Positions 27,272 through 35,155 of a stretch of DNA of 64,000 bases are shown here, piece after piece. Each line of letters starts with the position of its first letter. Positions within the stretch are counted from its first letter, which is position 1. Under the pieces are notes generated by a model. It saw only the letters and a list, made by a program, of their open reading frames with translations. It was not told the DNA's origin and searched no databases. This DNA comes from Palsa-295 sp963781105 (GTDB lineage Bacteria; Acidobacteriota; Terriglobia; Acidiferrales; UBA7541): assembly GCA_963781105.1 (NCBI GenBank), contig CAWAED010000012.1, positions 445,130 through 509,129 of the forward strand, written 5' to 3'. The position numbers were made by a program, and so were the translations under genes.

Positions 27272-27943
27272 ATGGGAGCACTAAGAAAGAATGGCCTCAT
27301 GTTGATGTCGCTCGTCTCCATCGTTTTCTTGCTCGGAGGATGCGGGCACAGTACACAAGCTGGCAGCGATCCCGACAATGCCATTTCCAAGCCGGGTCTG
27401 CTCGCCAGAATATTCCAGACAACGAAGGAGGTATCGGTTCCGGAGGGCACGGAAGTGTATGTCGTACTCGATCAAAGCATTTCCACGGCGACGAACCGCT
27501 CCGGCGATTCTTTTCAGGCGACTCTCGCCTCACCAGTGCTAGTTGATGATAAGACTGTGATCCCGCAGGATGCTTTGGTCAAAGGCCATATCGTTGACGC
27601 GCGGCCGTCAGGCCATCTGAGAGGTGTCGCGCGTCTGGAACTCACGCTTGACTCGGTCAAAGTAAACGGAGAGTCCTACGAAATCGCCACCGGAGATTTC
27701 GGCAGGAGAGGAAAGAATCACAACAAGCGCAACGGCATCTTAATCGGCGGCGGCGCAGGCGTTGGCGCCGTAATCGGCGCAGTTGCCGGTGGCGGCGTCG
27801 GTGCGCTGATCGGAAGCTCCGTGGGCGCCGGTGCGGGAACGGCGGGCGCCGCGTTCACGGGCAAGAAGGACATCCGCGTCCCGGCCGAAACCACACTGTC
27901 GTTCCGTCTCGCTCGCCCTGTGACCATCCCAGTGAAAAGTTGA
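27272..27943 (+). CDS. Lipoprotein with glycine-zipper segment
   Basis: 223 residues. The lipobox LLGGC (near residue 24) makes this a lipoprotein. A beta-rich part (VPEGTEVYVVLDQSISTATNRSGDSF, then GHIVDARPSGHLRGVARLELTLDSV) resembles the SH3/secretin-like 'ground-like' domain found in many acidobacterial lipoproteins. A Gly-rich hydrophobic zipper (about residues 155-195: GVGAVIGAVAGGGVGALIG) could insert into or lie on a membrane. A GGAGGTGG site precedes the ATG. It follows the DUF5818-like gene by ~80 bp and may share its transcript. Confidence 0.75.
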   Translation: MGALRKNGLMLMSLVSIVFLLGGCGHSTQAGSDPDNAISKPGLLARIFQTTKEVSVPEGTEVYVVLDQSISTATNRSGDSFQATLASPVLVDDKTVIPQDALVKGHIVDARPSGHLRGVARLELTLDSVKVNGESYEIATGDFGRRGKNHNKRNGILIGGGAGVGAVIGAVAGGGVGALIGSSVGAGAGTAGAAFTGKKDIRVPAETTLSFRLARPVTIPVKS

Positions 27944-27999
27944 GCTCGTAATATCCGGCGTCTGTGGGAGGCCCGATCGATAATCGGCAACCAAGCGCA

Positions 28000-29481
28000 C
28001 TACGAACAATTGTGAAAATCGATTTCCTGTGGCGTGACCGTCGCTCCGGCGCTCACCTTCAACGGATTTCCGTTCGCGTCTAGGTTGGTGGTTTTTGACG
28101 GCGGTGCGCAATCGGTCGTGCCGCCGCTCAATGGCACAAAAGCATTCGCGCCCACCGAATACAGCACATCTCCCGAAGGCGGAGCAGAGTAAGTGATCTT
28201 TCCGGAGGAGAAAACTCCCACGCTGGGGTTGCTTGCCGGTTCAACCAGCGTGTATTGAGCGCAATTTGTGTTCATAGGTGCGGTCGCCGGGCAATCCGCA
28301 TTCGAATCCACGGAGATATTCGAGACCGAGTCGTTTTCCGCAGGGATTGTTACCGCAAGGGCTGCTCCACTAGGCAAGGTAATTGTCTGCAAGGCGGAGA
28401 CGGAAGCGTCAATGGATGCCGCCGCAGATCCGTTTCCCGCCGTGATAAACCCCCGAAGCGTCGCTGCCCCGGGCGTCGCTCCCGTCTCCGGGGTTAATGG
28501 AAACGCTCCCAAATTGGTGCCACCGAGCACGCCGACCGCCACCGTCGCGTTGTATACCAATCCAGCGCCATTGATCGCGACCACCACCACGTCGAATGTC
28601 GCCGCTGTTGGTAGCGGACAGAAGTTGAAGTTGCCTCCTGAATCCGCGACCGTCTCCATGAAGATGACATCGCTCTGTGAACCTTCCGGCTGCTCGAGCG
28701 CGACGAGCACGGTACCCCCGGCGATTGGCAGCATCGTTCCTGCATCCACGACGTGCCCGCTGATGCCCGTACTGTTTGTGCTCACTTGCCCCGCCGTCAG
28801 CACCGGCTTCAACCGGAATTGATCGTTGCCTTCCTGGATGATTGACGCGCACGCATTGAAATCAATGTTGAGATCAACGTCCTGTCCGGCCTCGACGGTT
28901 ATTGGTCCGCCTTCAATTTGCCCCGGAGGGATTTTCAAGCCGGTGTTCGCTTGACTGGAAAGTTGAAGTTCGTGAACGCTGCCGTCTTGCAGGATTGCGC
29001 AATTAAAGCCCTCATTGACGCAGGCATTTGTTGCCGGCAAGGGCCCGCTGCTTCCATCGTTGGGAACCAGGAGTAAACGGATTTGCTGATATGTGCCCGC
29101 GGGGAGAGCGGTATTTGATCCCAGCATCGTCAGCAAACAGGCGTCGGGTCCCGCCGCAAACAGGTCAATTTGCATCGGTTGATTGTTAAGTTGCGGCGCC
29201 AACTCCTGCCAGCCCGGGGTGTTGTCACCGGCGGTGGAGCTGGTGTGCGCTTGCACTGACCGAATTGTCACATAGACGTGCTGGAAGTCGCCGTTCGGAT
29301 ACTTGCAACTGGGCGGGTCCGTGATGCTCACATTGATGCTGCTCGTTCCGCTCATTGGTGTACTCGAACCCGAACCCGTACAGCTCACCAGTACCGCGGC
29401 AAACACCACCAGCGCCATCAGGCTTCCGATCCATGCCAAAGTGGGCAAAGCCTTTAACTTGCTCTGCAACGAATAAGTCAT
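28000..29481 (-). CDS. DUF4382-domain lipoprotein
   Basis: 493 residues. The N-terminus has a signal with lipobox LVSC (near residue 34). A DUF4382 domain starts at about 48 (INVSITDPPSCKYPNGDFQHVYVTIRSVQAH) and runs to about 235. It is followed by carboxypeptidase-regulatory-like beta-sandwich sequence (ISGHVVDAGTMLPIAGGTVLVALE, about 243-330). The C-terminal part is Thr/Ser/Ala-rich. Cysteines are spread throughout, suggesting disulfides outside the cytoplasm. It is probably a surface protein of the outer membrane; no ligand is known. The gene stands alone, divergent from the DUF1015 gene. Confidence 0.82.
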   Translation of the reverse strand: MTYSLQSKLKALPTLAWIGSLMALVVFAAVLVSCTGSGSSTPMSGTSSINVSITDPPSCKYPNGDFQHVYVTIRSVQAHTSSTAGDNTPGWQELAPQLNNQPMQIDLFAAGPDACLLTMLGSNTALPAGTYQQIRLLLVPNDGSSGPLPATNACVNEGFNCAILQDGSVHELQLSSQANTGLKIPPGQIEGGPITVEAGQDVDLNIDFNACASIIQEGNDQFRLKPVLTAGQVSTNSTGISGHVVDAGTMLPIAGGTVLVALEQPEGSQSDVIFMETVADSGGNFNFCPLPTAATFDVVVVAINGAGLVYNATVAVGVLGGTNLGAFPLTPETGATPGAATLRGFITAGNGSAAASIDASVSALQTITLPSGAALAVTIPAENDSVSNISVDSNADCPATAPMNTNCAQYTLVEPASNPSVGVFSSGKITYSAPPSGDVLYSVGANAFVPLSGGTTDCAPPSKTTNLDANGNPLKVSAGATVTPQEIDFHNCS

Positions 29482-30085
29482 GGTTGGTCTCCATCGGAAA
29501 GATACGGAAGGGCCTAAAACGCCCGGGCGGGGAGAGGGACGTACCGATCGCGATTCTAGTGCGCTCGATCGGCGCGGTCAAGCGAAGCAACCGGCGCCAG
29601 CCATCGGCGCCGACTTGTCCTGGGAACTCGCCCGAGGCGGCGTCACGCCGCGGCATTACCTATCCCGGATCGGAAACAACGCGTAAGCGTCGCGCGCAGT
29701 GCTATTCCGTTCGCGGTGCTTTTCCCGCGAGCCCTTGACGCGCTGTGCGCGCTCCCCAGTTCGGCCCAAATACCTGATGCATTTAACGTTAGATTTAGTA
29801 ATCATTAGGTAAATATGATACCGTAAATCGGGGCACGTTTCCGCCCCACTCAGGATGCGGCATGTGCACCGACACGCTGACGACGGGCCGGCCAAACCAA
29901 TCAGTCTGACGGCAGCAGTTCGAGAATCACGGGTCGCGGGCCAGGAAGCGCAAGCGACGGGTCGCGCCTTTTGCGCAAGGGATGGTTTCGCGGCTCAAGA
30001 ATCACGAGTCACAAATCACGAATCACGGCCTCCTCTGCTACAATGTTCGTTTCCGAATCTGCCCAAACTGCCGCCCGAGGCCCAC
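29482..30085. other. Intergenic region with AT-rich block and ATCACG repeats
   Basis: 604 bp between divergent genes. A markedly AT-rich stretch at about 29777-29830 (reads AATCATTAGGTAAATATGAT in part) contrasts with the GC-rich surroundings and may hold promoters. At 29998-30027 the motif AATCACGA recurs in tandem (AATCACGAGTCACAAATCAC, then GAATCACGG), with a related copy near 29923. No gene is supported here. Confidence 0.5.
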
Positions 30086-31456
30086 ATGGCTGAAATTCAA
30101 CCTTTCCGCGCCTTCCGATACGACACGAGCCACGTCCCGCTGGATAAAGCCTTAACTCAGCCCTACGACAAGATCGCTCCGGCGATGCAAGAGAAGTACT
30201 ACGCCGCAAGCCCCTACAACCTGATTGTCATCGAAAAGGGCCGCACCGCGGCCGCCGATACGCCCGAAAACAACGTCTACACGCGCGCCGGAAAGAAAAT
30301 CAAAGAGTGGATCGCCGAGAAAGTCCTTGTCCAGGATTCCGCCCCGGCCATATACGTCTATTCGCAGGAATATCTCGTCCCCGGAACCCACACCCGCAAG
30401 ACGCGCATCGGCTTCATCGCCCTCGGTCGTGTCGAGGATTACGACGCCCACATCGTCTTCCGCCACGAACGCACGCTTTCCGCGCCCAAAGCCGACCGCA
30501 TCGAACTTCTACGTCACACGCACGCGCAAACTGGACAGCTCTTCATGCTCTACGACGACGCGCCACGCCGCATTGACAACTTGCTCGAAGAAATCGCGAA
30601 ACAGCCGGCACCCAACGAAATGCACGACGAATACGGCGTGACGCACCGGCTCTGGCCGGTCACGGACGTCGCCAACATCCGCAGAATTCAAAACACGATG
30701 GCCGACAAAAAGCTGATCATCGCCGACGGCCATCACCGCTACGAGACTGCGCTCAACTTTCGCAACGAATCACGCGTCCGCGCCGGCGTCAATGATCCCT
30801 ACGCCGCGCCCGAATTCGCCATGATGACGTTCATCAACACGCACTCCAAGGGCCTCACCATCCTGCCCACGCACCGGCTCATCCGCAACGTGCCCGACTT
30901 CGATTTCGACCAGTTCCGCCAGAATGTCGCGCAAGCCTTCGACTGGTATTCCTACCCGTTTCAAAATCCCGAAGAGCGCGCCACTGCTTTCGCCGAATTT
31001 CACAAGGACCTCGAAAAAGTAAATCACGGCCGACGCGCCATCGGAATCTACCCCGGCGGCGGCGCCTTTTATCTTTTTCTGCTGCGGCGCGACGCGGACC
31101 TGGAGACCATGTTGCCGGACGTGTCCGAGGCGCAGCGCGGCCTGGACATCGTTTTGCTACACCGGCTGATCATCGAACGAGGATTGGGAATCAGCGCCGA
31201 GGCGGTGGCAGCTGAAAAGAACGTAGGCTACGAGCGGGAAATGGATGCAGCTCTCGCCGCTGTAGATCGCGGTGAAGCTCAATTAGCGTGTCTGTTGAAT
31301 CCCGTGCGCGTCCAGCAAGTGGCGGATATCGCGCTGGGCGGCGATGTGCTCCCGCAAAAATCCACGGACTTCTACCCCAAATTGATGAGTGGCATTGCGA
31401 TTTACCAAGTGGAAGGACGCGTCGAAGGTCAAGCCGGCGCGCGCAGCGGCACCTGA
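30086..31456 (+). CDS. DUF1015-family protein
   Basis: 456 residues. The N-terminus IQPFRAFRYDTSHVPLDKALTQPYDKI is the signature of DUF1015, and the central ADGHHRYETALNFRNE is its most conserved motif. The family is widespread, cytosolic and still without an established activity in most bacteria; the His-rich ADGHHRYE segment suggests catalysis or metal binding. The start is set at the ATG at 30086 (CGAGG six bases upstream); 77 upstream codons in frame look non-coding. The protein ends with a short basic extension. Confidence 0.88.
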   Translation: MAEIQPFRAFRYDTSHVPLDKALTQPYDKIAPAMQEKYYAASPYNLIVIEKGRTAAADTPENNVYTRAGKKIKEWIAEKVLVQDSAPAIYVYSQEYLVPGTHTRKTRIGFIALGRVEDYDAHIVFRHERTLSAPKADRIELLRHTHAQTGQLFMLYDDAPRRIDNLLEEIAKQPAPNEMHDEYGVTHRLWPVTDVANIRRIQNTMADKKLIIADGHHRYETALNFRNESRVRAGVNDPYAAPEFAMMTFINTHSKGLTILPTHRLIRNVPDFDFDQFRQNVAQAFDWYSYPFQNPEERATAFAEFHKDLEKVNHGRRAIGIYPGGGAFYLFLLRRDADLETMLPDVSEAQRGLDIVLLHRLIIERGLGISAEAVAAEKNVGYEREMDAALAAVDRGEAQLACLLNPVRVQQVADIALGGDVLPQKSTDFYPKLMSGIAIYQVEGRVEGQAGARSGT

Positions 31457-31565
31457 GAACAGCAAGCAACTGATTGAACCGAAGCTGTAGGCGCAGCGAG
31501 CGTGCAGGGCGAGTGCTAGACCCGCCCCACACTCTCGAACGAAGAACGGAGAGGCGCTTTCAGAA

Positions 31566-31922
31566 TTAAGAGGCGCTCTTCGCGAAGCTCTGGATGGCCG
31601 CCGTTTCGCTGTCGTAGGTATCGAACACGGTCATCAACTTCGTCACTTGCAGCACTTCCTTGAATTTCGAACCAAGGTTGGCAAGCTTCAGAACGGCGCC
31701 TTGCGACCGCGCGCTGTGGAACGTGGCCACCAACGTGCCAAGCCCGGCGCTGTCTATATACCCGACCTGCGCAAGATTCAGCACAATCTTCTTCTTGCCC
31801 GCCGCCAGCAGGCTCTTCACCTTCTCGCGGAACGCGTTGCTCTCTTCGCCCAGCACGATGCGCCCTTCGATTTCGAGCACGGTCACGCCATTCACTTCGT
31901 TATCAACCATTCTCAGTGCCAC
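31566..31922 (-). CDS. STAS-domain anti-sigma factor antagonist
   Basis: 118 residues, one STAS domain: VTVLEIEGRIVLGEES, then KKIVLNLAQVGYIDSAGLGTLV with the phospho-acceptor serine in D-S-A-G-L-G, and a C-terminal helix VFDTYDSETAAI. It is a partner-switching component of the SpoIIAA/RsbV type. It is not adjacent to a kinase. Together with the STAS protein at 4.9 kb it shows that several partner-switching modules are used by this organism. Confidence 0.88.
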   Translation of the reverse strand: MALRMVDNEVNGVTVLEIEGRIVLGEESNAFREKVKSLLAAGKKKIVLNLAQVGYIDSAGLGTLVATFHSARSQGAVLKLANLGSKFKEVLQVTKLMTVFDTYDSETAAIQSFAKSAS

Positions 31923-32006
31923 GTTCGCGCCTCCTGGAAAATTCGAAACGGTATTTGGAATTAGTGTAAATGAGAAGCCACTGCCCTCGGGCGGCCAGCT
32001 TTCTCG

Positions 32007-32198
32007 TCAGTAAAAATCCGAACAGGACATGTAATAGCCACAAGACGTGCAGATCATCTTGCATTTTCGCGGCTCCAGTCGAGCCGAACATCGCGGGCAA
32101 TACTGTGACGCCTCTGCCGGCTCCGGCGGAACCGCGCGACGGATCGCGTTCGACTCTCCTGCTTGCGCCGCTCGTAAAGCGGCTTCCGGCTGTCCCAT
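32007..32198 (-). CDS. Small zinc-ribbon protein
   Basis: About 63 residues. The C-terminal half has two cysteine knuckles: YCPRC followed by ICTSCGYYMSCSDFY, i.e. C-x2-C ... C-x2-C plus a further cysteine near the end, ending in the S-C-S-D-F-Y signature that I recognise from short acidobacterial proteins. Function is unknown; a structural zinc is expected. The start at 32198 has an AAGGA site nine bases upstream. ATG codons at 32234 and 32255 would add 12-19 residues with little conserved sequence. Confidence 0.65.
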   Translation of the reverse strand: MGQPEAALRAAQAGESNAIRRAVPPEPAEASQYCPRCSARLEPRKCKMICTSCGYYMSCSDFY

Positions 32199-32348
32199 TT
32201 CTAGTAGTCCTTCGGACGGACGTTTATAGCACATCCCGGGGATAGGGAAAAGCAAAGGTCAAGTTTCCGACAGCCTTTCGATGCGGTGTCATCGGTTGGG
32301 GATATCCGATGGTCAGGAGCTATCGGCTGGTGCCTGCCGGGACTTACT

Positions 32349-32819
32349 TTATTGTCGCGACGCACTGCGGGTCAGAAAACTCACATCCTCGACCCCGGCA
32401 AGACGTATTGCATCCAGTGCCAGCTTCACATCGGAGTAGCGTGCGCGGGCATCGGCCGAAAGATAAACCCTGTTTTCGGAACCACTCTTGATCCCACCCT
32501 CAATTTCGCTTGGCAACGCCTCCGGCGCAACTTGCCCGGTGCCTAAATAAATTTTCCCGTCACGCGTCACGACCACCGTCAGCGCGTCGTCGCGCACAGC
32601 GTTGCGCAGGGGTCCACGGTGCCAACTCCTCGCCAGGTCTACGCTCGTCTCCTGGTACGGCTGAGGGGCCACCATAAACGCAACAAGGATCACCAGGCAC
32701 ACAGCCAATAGCCCAGACAGTTCGATACTGCAGAGGTAGGCGGACCGGCGCTTTTCCACCCTGCGACGCGCTGCCAACGACGGGCGAGAATTAGCCAGGC
32801 CCAGGCTTCCCATACTCAT
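32349..32819 (-). CDS. ExbD/TolR-like protein
   Basis: 156 residues. A basic N-terminus (ARRRVEKRR) is followed by one membrane helix (ELSGLLAVCLVILVAFMVA) and a periplasmic domain with LTVVVTRDGKIYLG and the VYLSADARARYSDVKLALDAIR strand-helix unit of ExbD. ExbD/TolR work with ExbB/TolQ and TonB/TolA to use the proton gradient at the outer membrane. Aligned on the conserved F-M at the helix end, the essential membrane aspartate of ExbD (F-I-D-V) is occupied by alanine, and no exbB or tonB gene is adjacent, so it may not conduct protons. Confidence 0.7.
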   Translation of the reverse strand: MSMGSLGLANSRPSLAARRRVEKRRSAYLCSIELSGLLAVCLVILVAFMVAPQPYQETSVDLARSWHRGPLRNAVRDDALTVVVTRDGKIYLGTGQVAPEALPSEIEGGIKSGSENRVYLSADARARYSDVKLALDAIRLAGVEDVSFLTRSASRQ

Positions 32820-32936
32820 TGGACACCGAGGGGAAAGGAATAGTTTGCCGCTCGGACGGCTGTAAACGGGTGTAAAGTGGCAGCAACCACCGGGCAGTTT
32901 GGAGCGTCTGATGGGTGTAGGGCGGGAAGAGAAGCC

Positions 32937-33755
32937 ATGAGAGCTAAGTGGCTATTTGGCTTGCTGACAATGGTGCTGCTCGCCGTCCCCCCGGCTGTGC
33001 AAGCGCAGCGGGGCGGCGGTGGCGGGGTGCGCGCCGGCGGGCCTTCTGGCGCGATGTCTTTCTCTGGCAGTGCTAGCCATTCCTTCGCCATTCGCACAAT
33101 TCCCACGGTCACGATCGCCAACGGCTCGGCGGTCGCACAGCCCCGTACGAATCCTCTCAGTGTTTATGGCATGCCTGGACCGTACCGGCTCGCAGGCGCT
33201 GCGACGAGCAGTGGGTCTGCTTTGGGCATCCGAGCACCGCACTCCGGACCGATTCGCGTCGGGAATGGCGGTAACGGTAACCGCAACCATCAGCCGCCGC
33301 GTAATCCGCGAGGCGGAACTCCTCCGTTCGTTTTTCTGACCGGCGGAGGCTATTACTACGCGGGGCCGGTCGCGGATGACGAATCCGACGGACAAACGCA
33401 GGACGCAACCGACCAACGCGATGTGGTTGGGGATCAGCAGGACGAAAGCCAGCAGGCTGATGACCAACAGGCGCCTGACGATCAGCAGCGCGATTTTCGC
33501 AACGACGCCATGAACGCGCCGATGTCTGCGCCTGAGCAGCCGCAGCCCCCGCCGTTGCCCGATGTGGGTTCGTTCACGCTCGTGATGCGCGATGGGACGC
33601 AGGTGGATGCCCTCGCGTTCACGCGGGCGCAAGACAAGATCATCTTCATCACTCCCGATGGCGGGCGCCGCACCGTGTCCGCGAGCGATATTGATAGCGA
33701 TTCGACCGCGCGCGTGAACGAAGAGCGCGGAACTCCGCTGCAGCTGCCGCTCTAA
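32937..33755 (+). CDS. Secreted glycine/glutamine-rich protein of unknown function
   Basis: 272 residues. The signal peptide (MRAKWLFGLLTMVLLAVPPAVQAQ) is followed by a Gly-rich and then Gln/Asp-rich low-complexity region (about 135-195: DESQQADDQQAPDDQQ). A compact C-terminal domain (GSFTLVMRDGTQVDALAFTRAQDKIIFITPDGGRRTVSASDID) reads as a small beta domain common at the end of acidobacterial secreted proteins. The start at 32937 has a GGGAAGAGAAG site. No enzymatic motif is seen. It is divergent from the ExbD-like gene, with 117 bp between starts. Confidence 0.72.
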   Translation: MRAKWLFGLLTMVLLAVPPAVQAQRGGGGGVRAGGPSGAMSFSGSASHSFAIRTIPTVTIANGSAVAQPRTNPLSVYGMPGPYRLAGAATSSGSALGIRAPHSGPIRVGNGGNGNRNHQPPRNPRGGTPPFVFLTGGGYYYAGPVADDESDGQTQDATDQRDVVGDQQDESQQADDQQAPDDQQRDFRNDAMNAPMSAPEQPQPPPLPDVGSFTLVMRDGTQVDALAFTRAQDKIIFITPDGGRRTVSASDIDSDSTARVNEERGTPLQLPL

Positions 33756-33846
33756 CTCCCAAGCCGGGAAACGTTGACAGAACTGTTATTCCGAGGGCGA
33801 GGTTGCCCCGAGGAATATGGTTTTTTCGCGGTTTTCGGCGAAAAGC

Positions 33847-33872
33847 AGATCCTTCGCTGCGCTCGGGATGAC
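33847..33872 (-). repeat. Dispersed GTCATCC..GGATCT repeat unit, inverted copy
   Basis: The reverse complement reads GTCATCCCGAGCGCAGCGAA then GGATCT, the same unit as the first halves at 18379 and 26457. Here it lacks the second hairpin part. Just upstream, 33788-33815 has an ATTCC...GGAAT palindrome around a GAGGGCGAGG core. Confidence 0.7.
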
Positions 33873-33934
33873 ACCCACTTCATTTTTTCCGCCAATTACA
33901 AGGTCGGTCTCGATTCGCAGTCGTTTTCGCTGGC

Positions 33935-34915
33935 CTAGTCTTCCGAGCGCTGCAGGGGTTCAGGCATGTAGAGGCCGGCGTGGGCGGGGAGTCCGGCGCG
34001 CTCGAATTGGATCGTGGTGTGACTGATCTGGAATTCGCTGGCTAGGACTTCGCGGACCTGCGTCAGAACTTTTTCGCTTTCTTCCATGTGCATATCGGGG
34101 ATGCGTATGTGGCAGGAGAGCGCGTTGAGGTCGGTGCCGAGCGTCCAGATGTGGATGTCGTGAACTTCCTGGATGCCTTCGACTCGCAGTAATGCGCGCG
34201 CGACAGCCTCGAGCTGGATATTGCGCGGCAAGCCTTCCAGCAGGATGTGCGAGCTTTCGCGCAGAATGCCGATTCCCGACCACAGGACCATCCCGCCGAT
34301 CGCAAGGCCAATGAGCGGGTCCACCCATCCGGCGCCGGTGTAGCGGATCGCGAGTGCTCCCAACACAATGGCCACGTTCGAAAGGGCGTCGCCCAGATTG
34401 TGAATCCAGACGCTGCGCACATTCAGGTCGCGCCGGCCGCTGTGCACCGCGAGCGTGATTCCGCCATTGACGATCAGAGCAAAAACGGAAACCCACAGCA
34501 TGATGCCTGTCTTTACTTCTACCGGACTGCGGAGTCGCATGAAGGATTCGTACAAGAGTCCGAGCGAAACGAGCGAGAGGAGCACAGCGTTGACGAATGC
34601 CGCAAGGATTCCCGCGCGATGATATCCGTACGTTTTTTCAGGCGTGGGTGGTTTCATCGCCCAGCGCATTGCGAGCCACGAGAGAACCAATGTCGGCACG
34701 TCGGTGAGGTTATGCACGGCGTCGCTCACGAGCGCGATCGAATGGCCGGCGTACCCGGCGATGAGCTCCACGGCAACCAGCGCAAACGTGGCGAGCACGG
34801 CGATGCCCAGCGCGAGGGTCATTCCTTCGGCCGGAAGAGAGACGTGCGAGTGTCCGCCCAACCCATGGGCGTGGCCATGATCGTGGCTGTGACCGGTGTG
34901 CGTGTGGTCGTGCAT
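33935..34915 (-). CDS. Cation diffusion facilitator (Zn/Co/Cd) exporter
   Basis: 326 residues. A His-rich N-terminus (HDHTHTGHSHDHGHAHG) that can collect metal is followed by six membrane helices. Transport-site residues are in SDAVHNLTD (helix 2) and HNLGDALSN (helix 5). The C-terminal ~80 residues form the cytosolic ferredoxin-like domain (GIQEVHDIHIWTLG, SCHIRIPDMHMEESEKVL). It exports divalent metal ions, most likely zinc, from the cytoplasm in exchange for protons (CzcD/ZitB type). The gene stands alone. Confidence 0.93.
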   Translation of the reverse strand: MHDHTHTGHSHDHGHAHGLGGHSHVSLPAEGMTLALGIAVLATFALVAVELIAGYAGHSIALVSDAVHNLTDVPTLVLSWLAMRWAMKPPTPEKTYGYHRAGILAAFVNAVLLSLVSLGLLYESFMRLRSPVEVKTGIMLWVSVFALIVNGGITLAVHSGRRDLNVRSVWIHNLGDALSNVAIVLGALAIRYTGAGWVDPLIGLAIGGMVLWSGIGILRESSHILLEGLPRNIQLEAVARALLRVEGIQEVHDIHIWTLGTDLNALSCHIRIPDMHMEESEKVLTQVREVLASEFQISHTTIQFERAGLPAHAGLYMPEPLQRSED

Positions 34916-35004
34916 CAGTGGGATTTTAACCGTGAATCGGTTGCGCGCACAGCGAGGATTCGGATGGTTGCAGCTAGGAGTTAGCAGATTGCGGAGAAAG
35001 GATG

Positions 35005-35077
35005 TTGTAGCGGCGGTCTTCCGACCGGCATCGGTTGTAGCCGCGACACGGATGGCGCACTGAAGTGCGCCGCTACA
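35005..35077. repeat. REP-like palindrome cluster
   Basis: Starts TTGTAGCGGCGGTCTTCCGA and ends in GCCGCTACAA, so the outer ends are complementary. The inner perfect palindrome at 35054-35071 is GGCGCACT-GA-AGTGCGCC. It shares the TGTAGCGGC entry and the ACT..AGT centre with the elements at 7365 and 22781. It lies in the ~240 bp between the divergent CDF and hydrolase genes. Confidence 0.6.
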
Positions 35078-35155
35078 AAGTCAAATTCGAATAGCTCGCG
35101 GGAATGAACGCGCTCCTCGAAACGCAATTGACTTACATTGCCGCACCCGCCTACC

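Noticed and set aside
29998..30027. Possible CRISPR-like array from the repeated AATCACGA motif
   Set aside because: Repeats are only 8-10 bp, irregular and without unique spacers of constant length; no cas genes are present.
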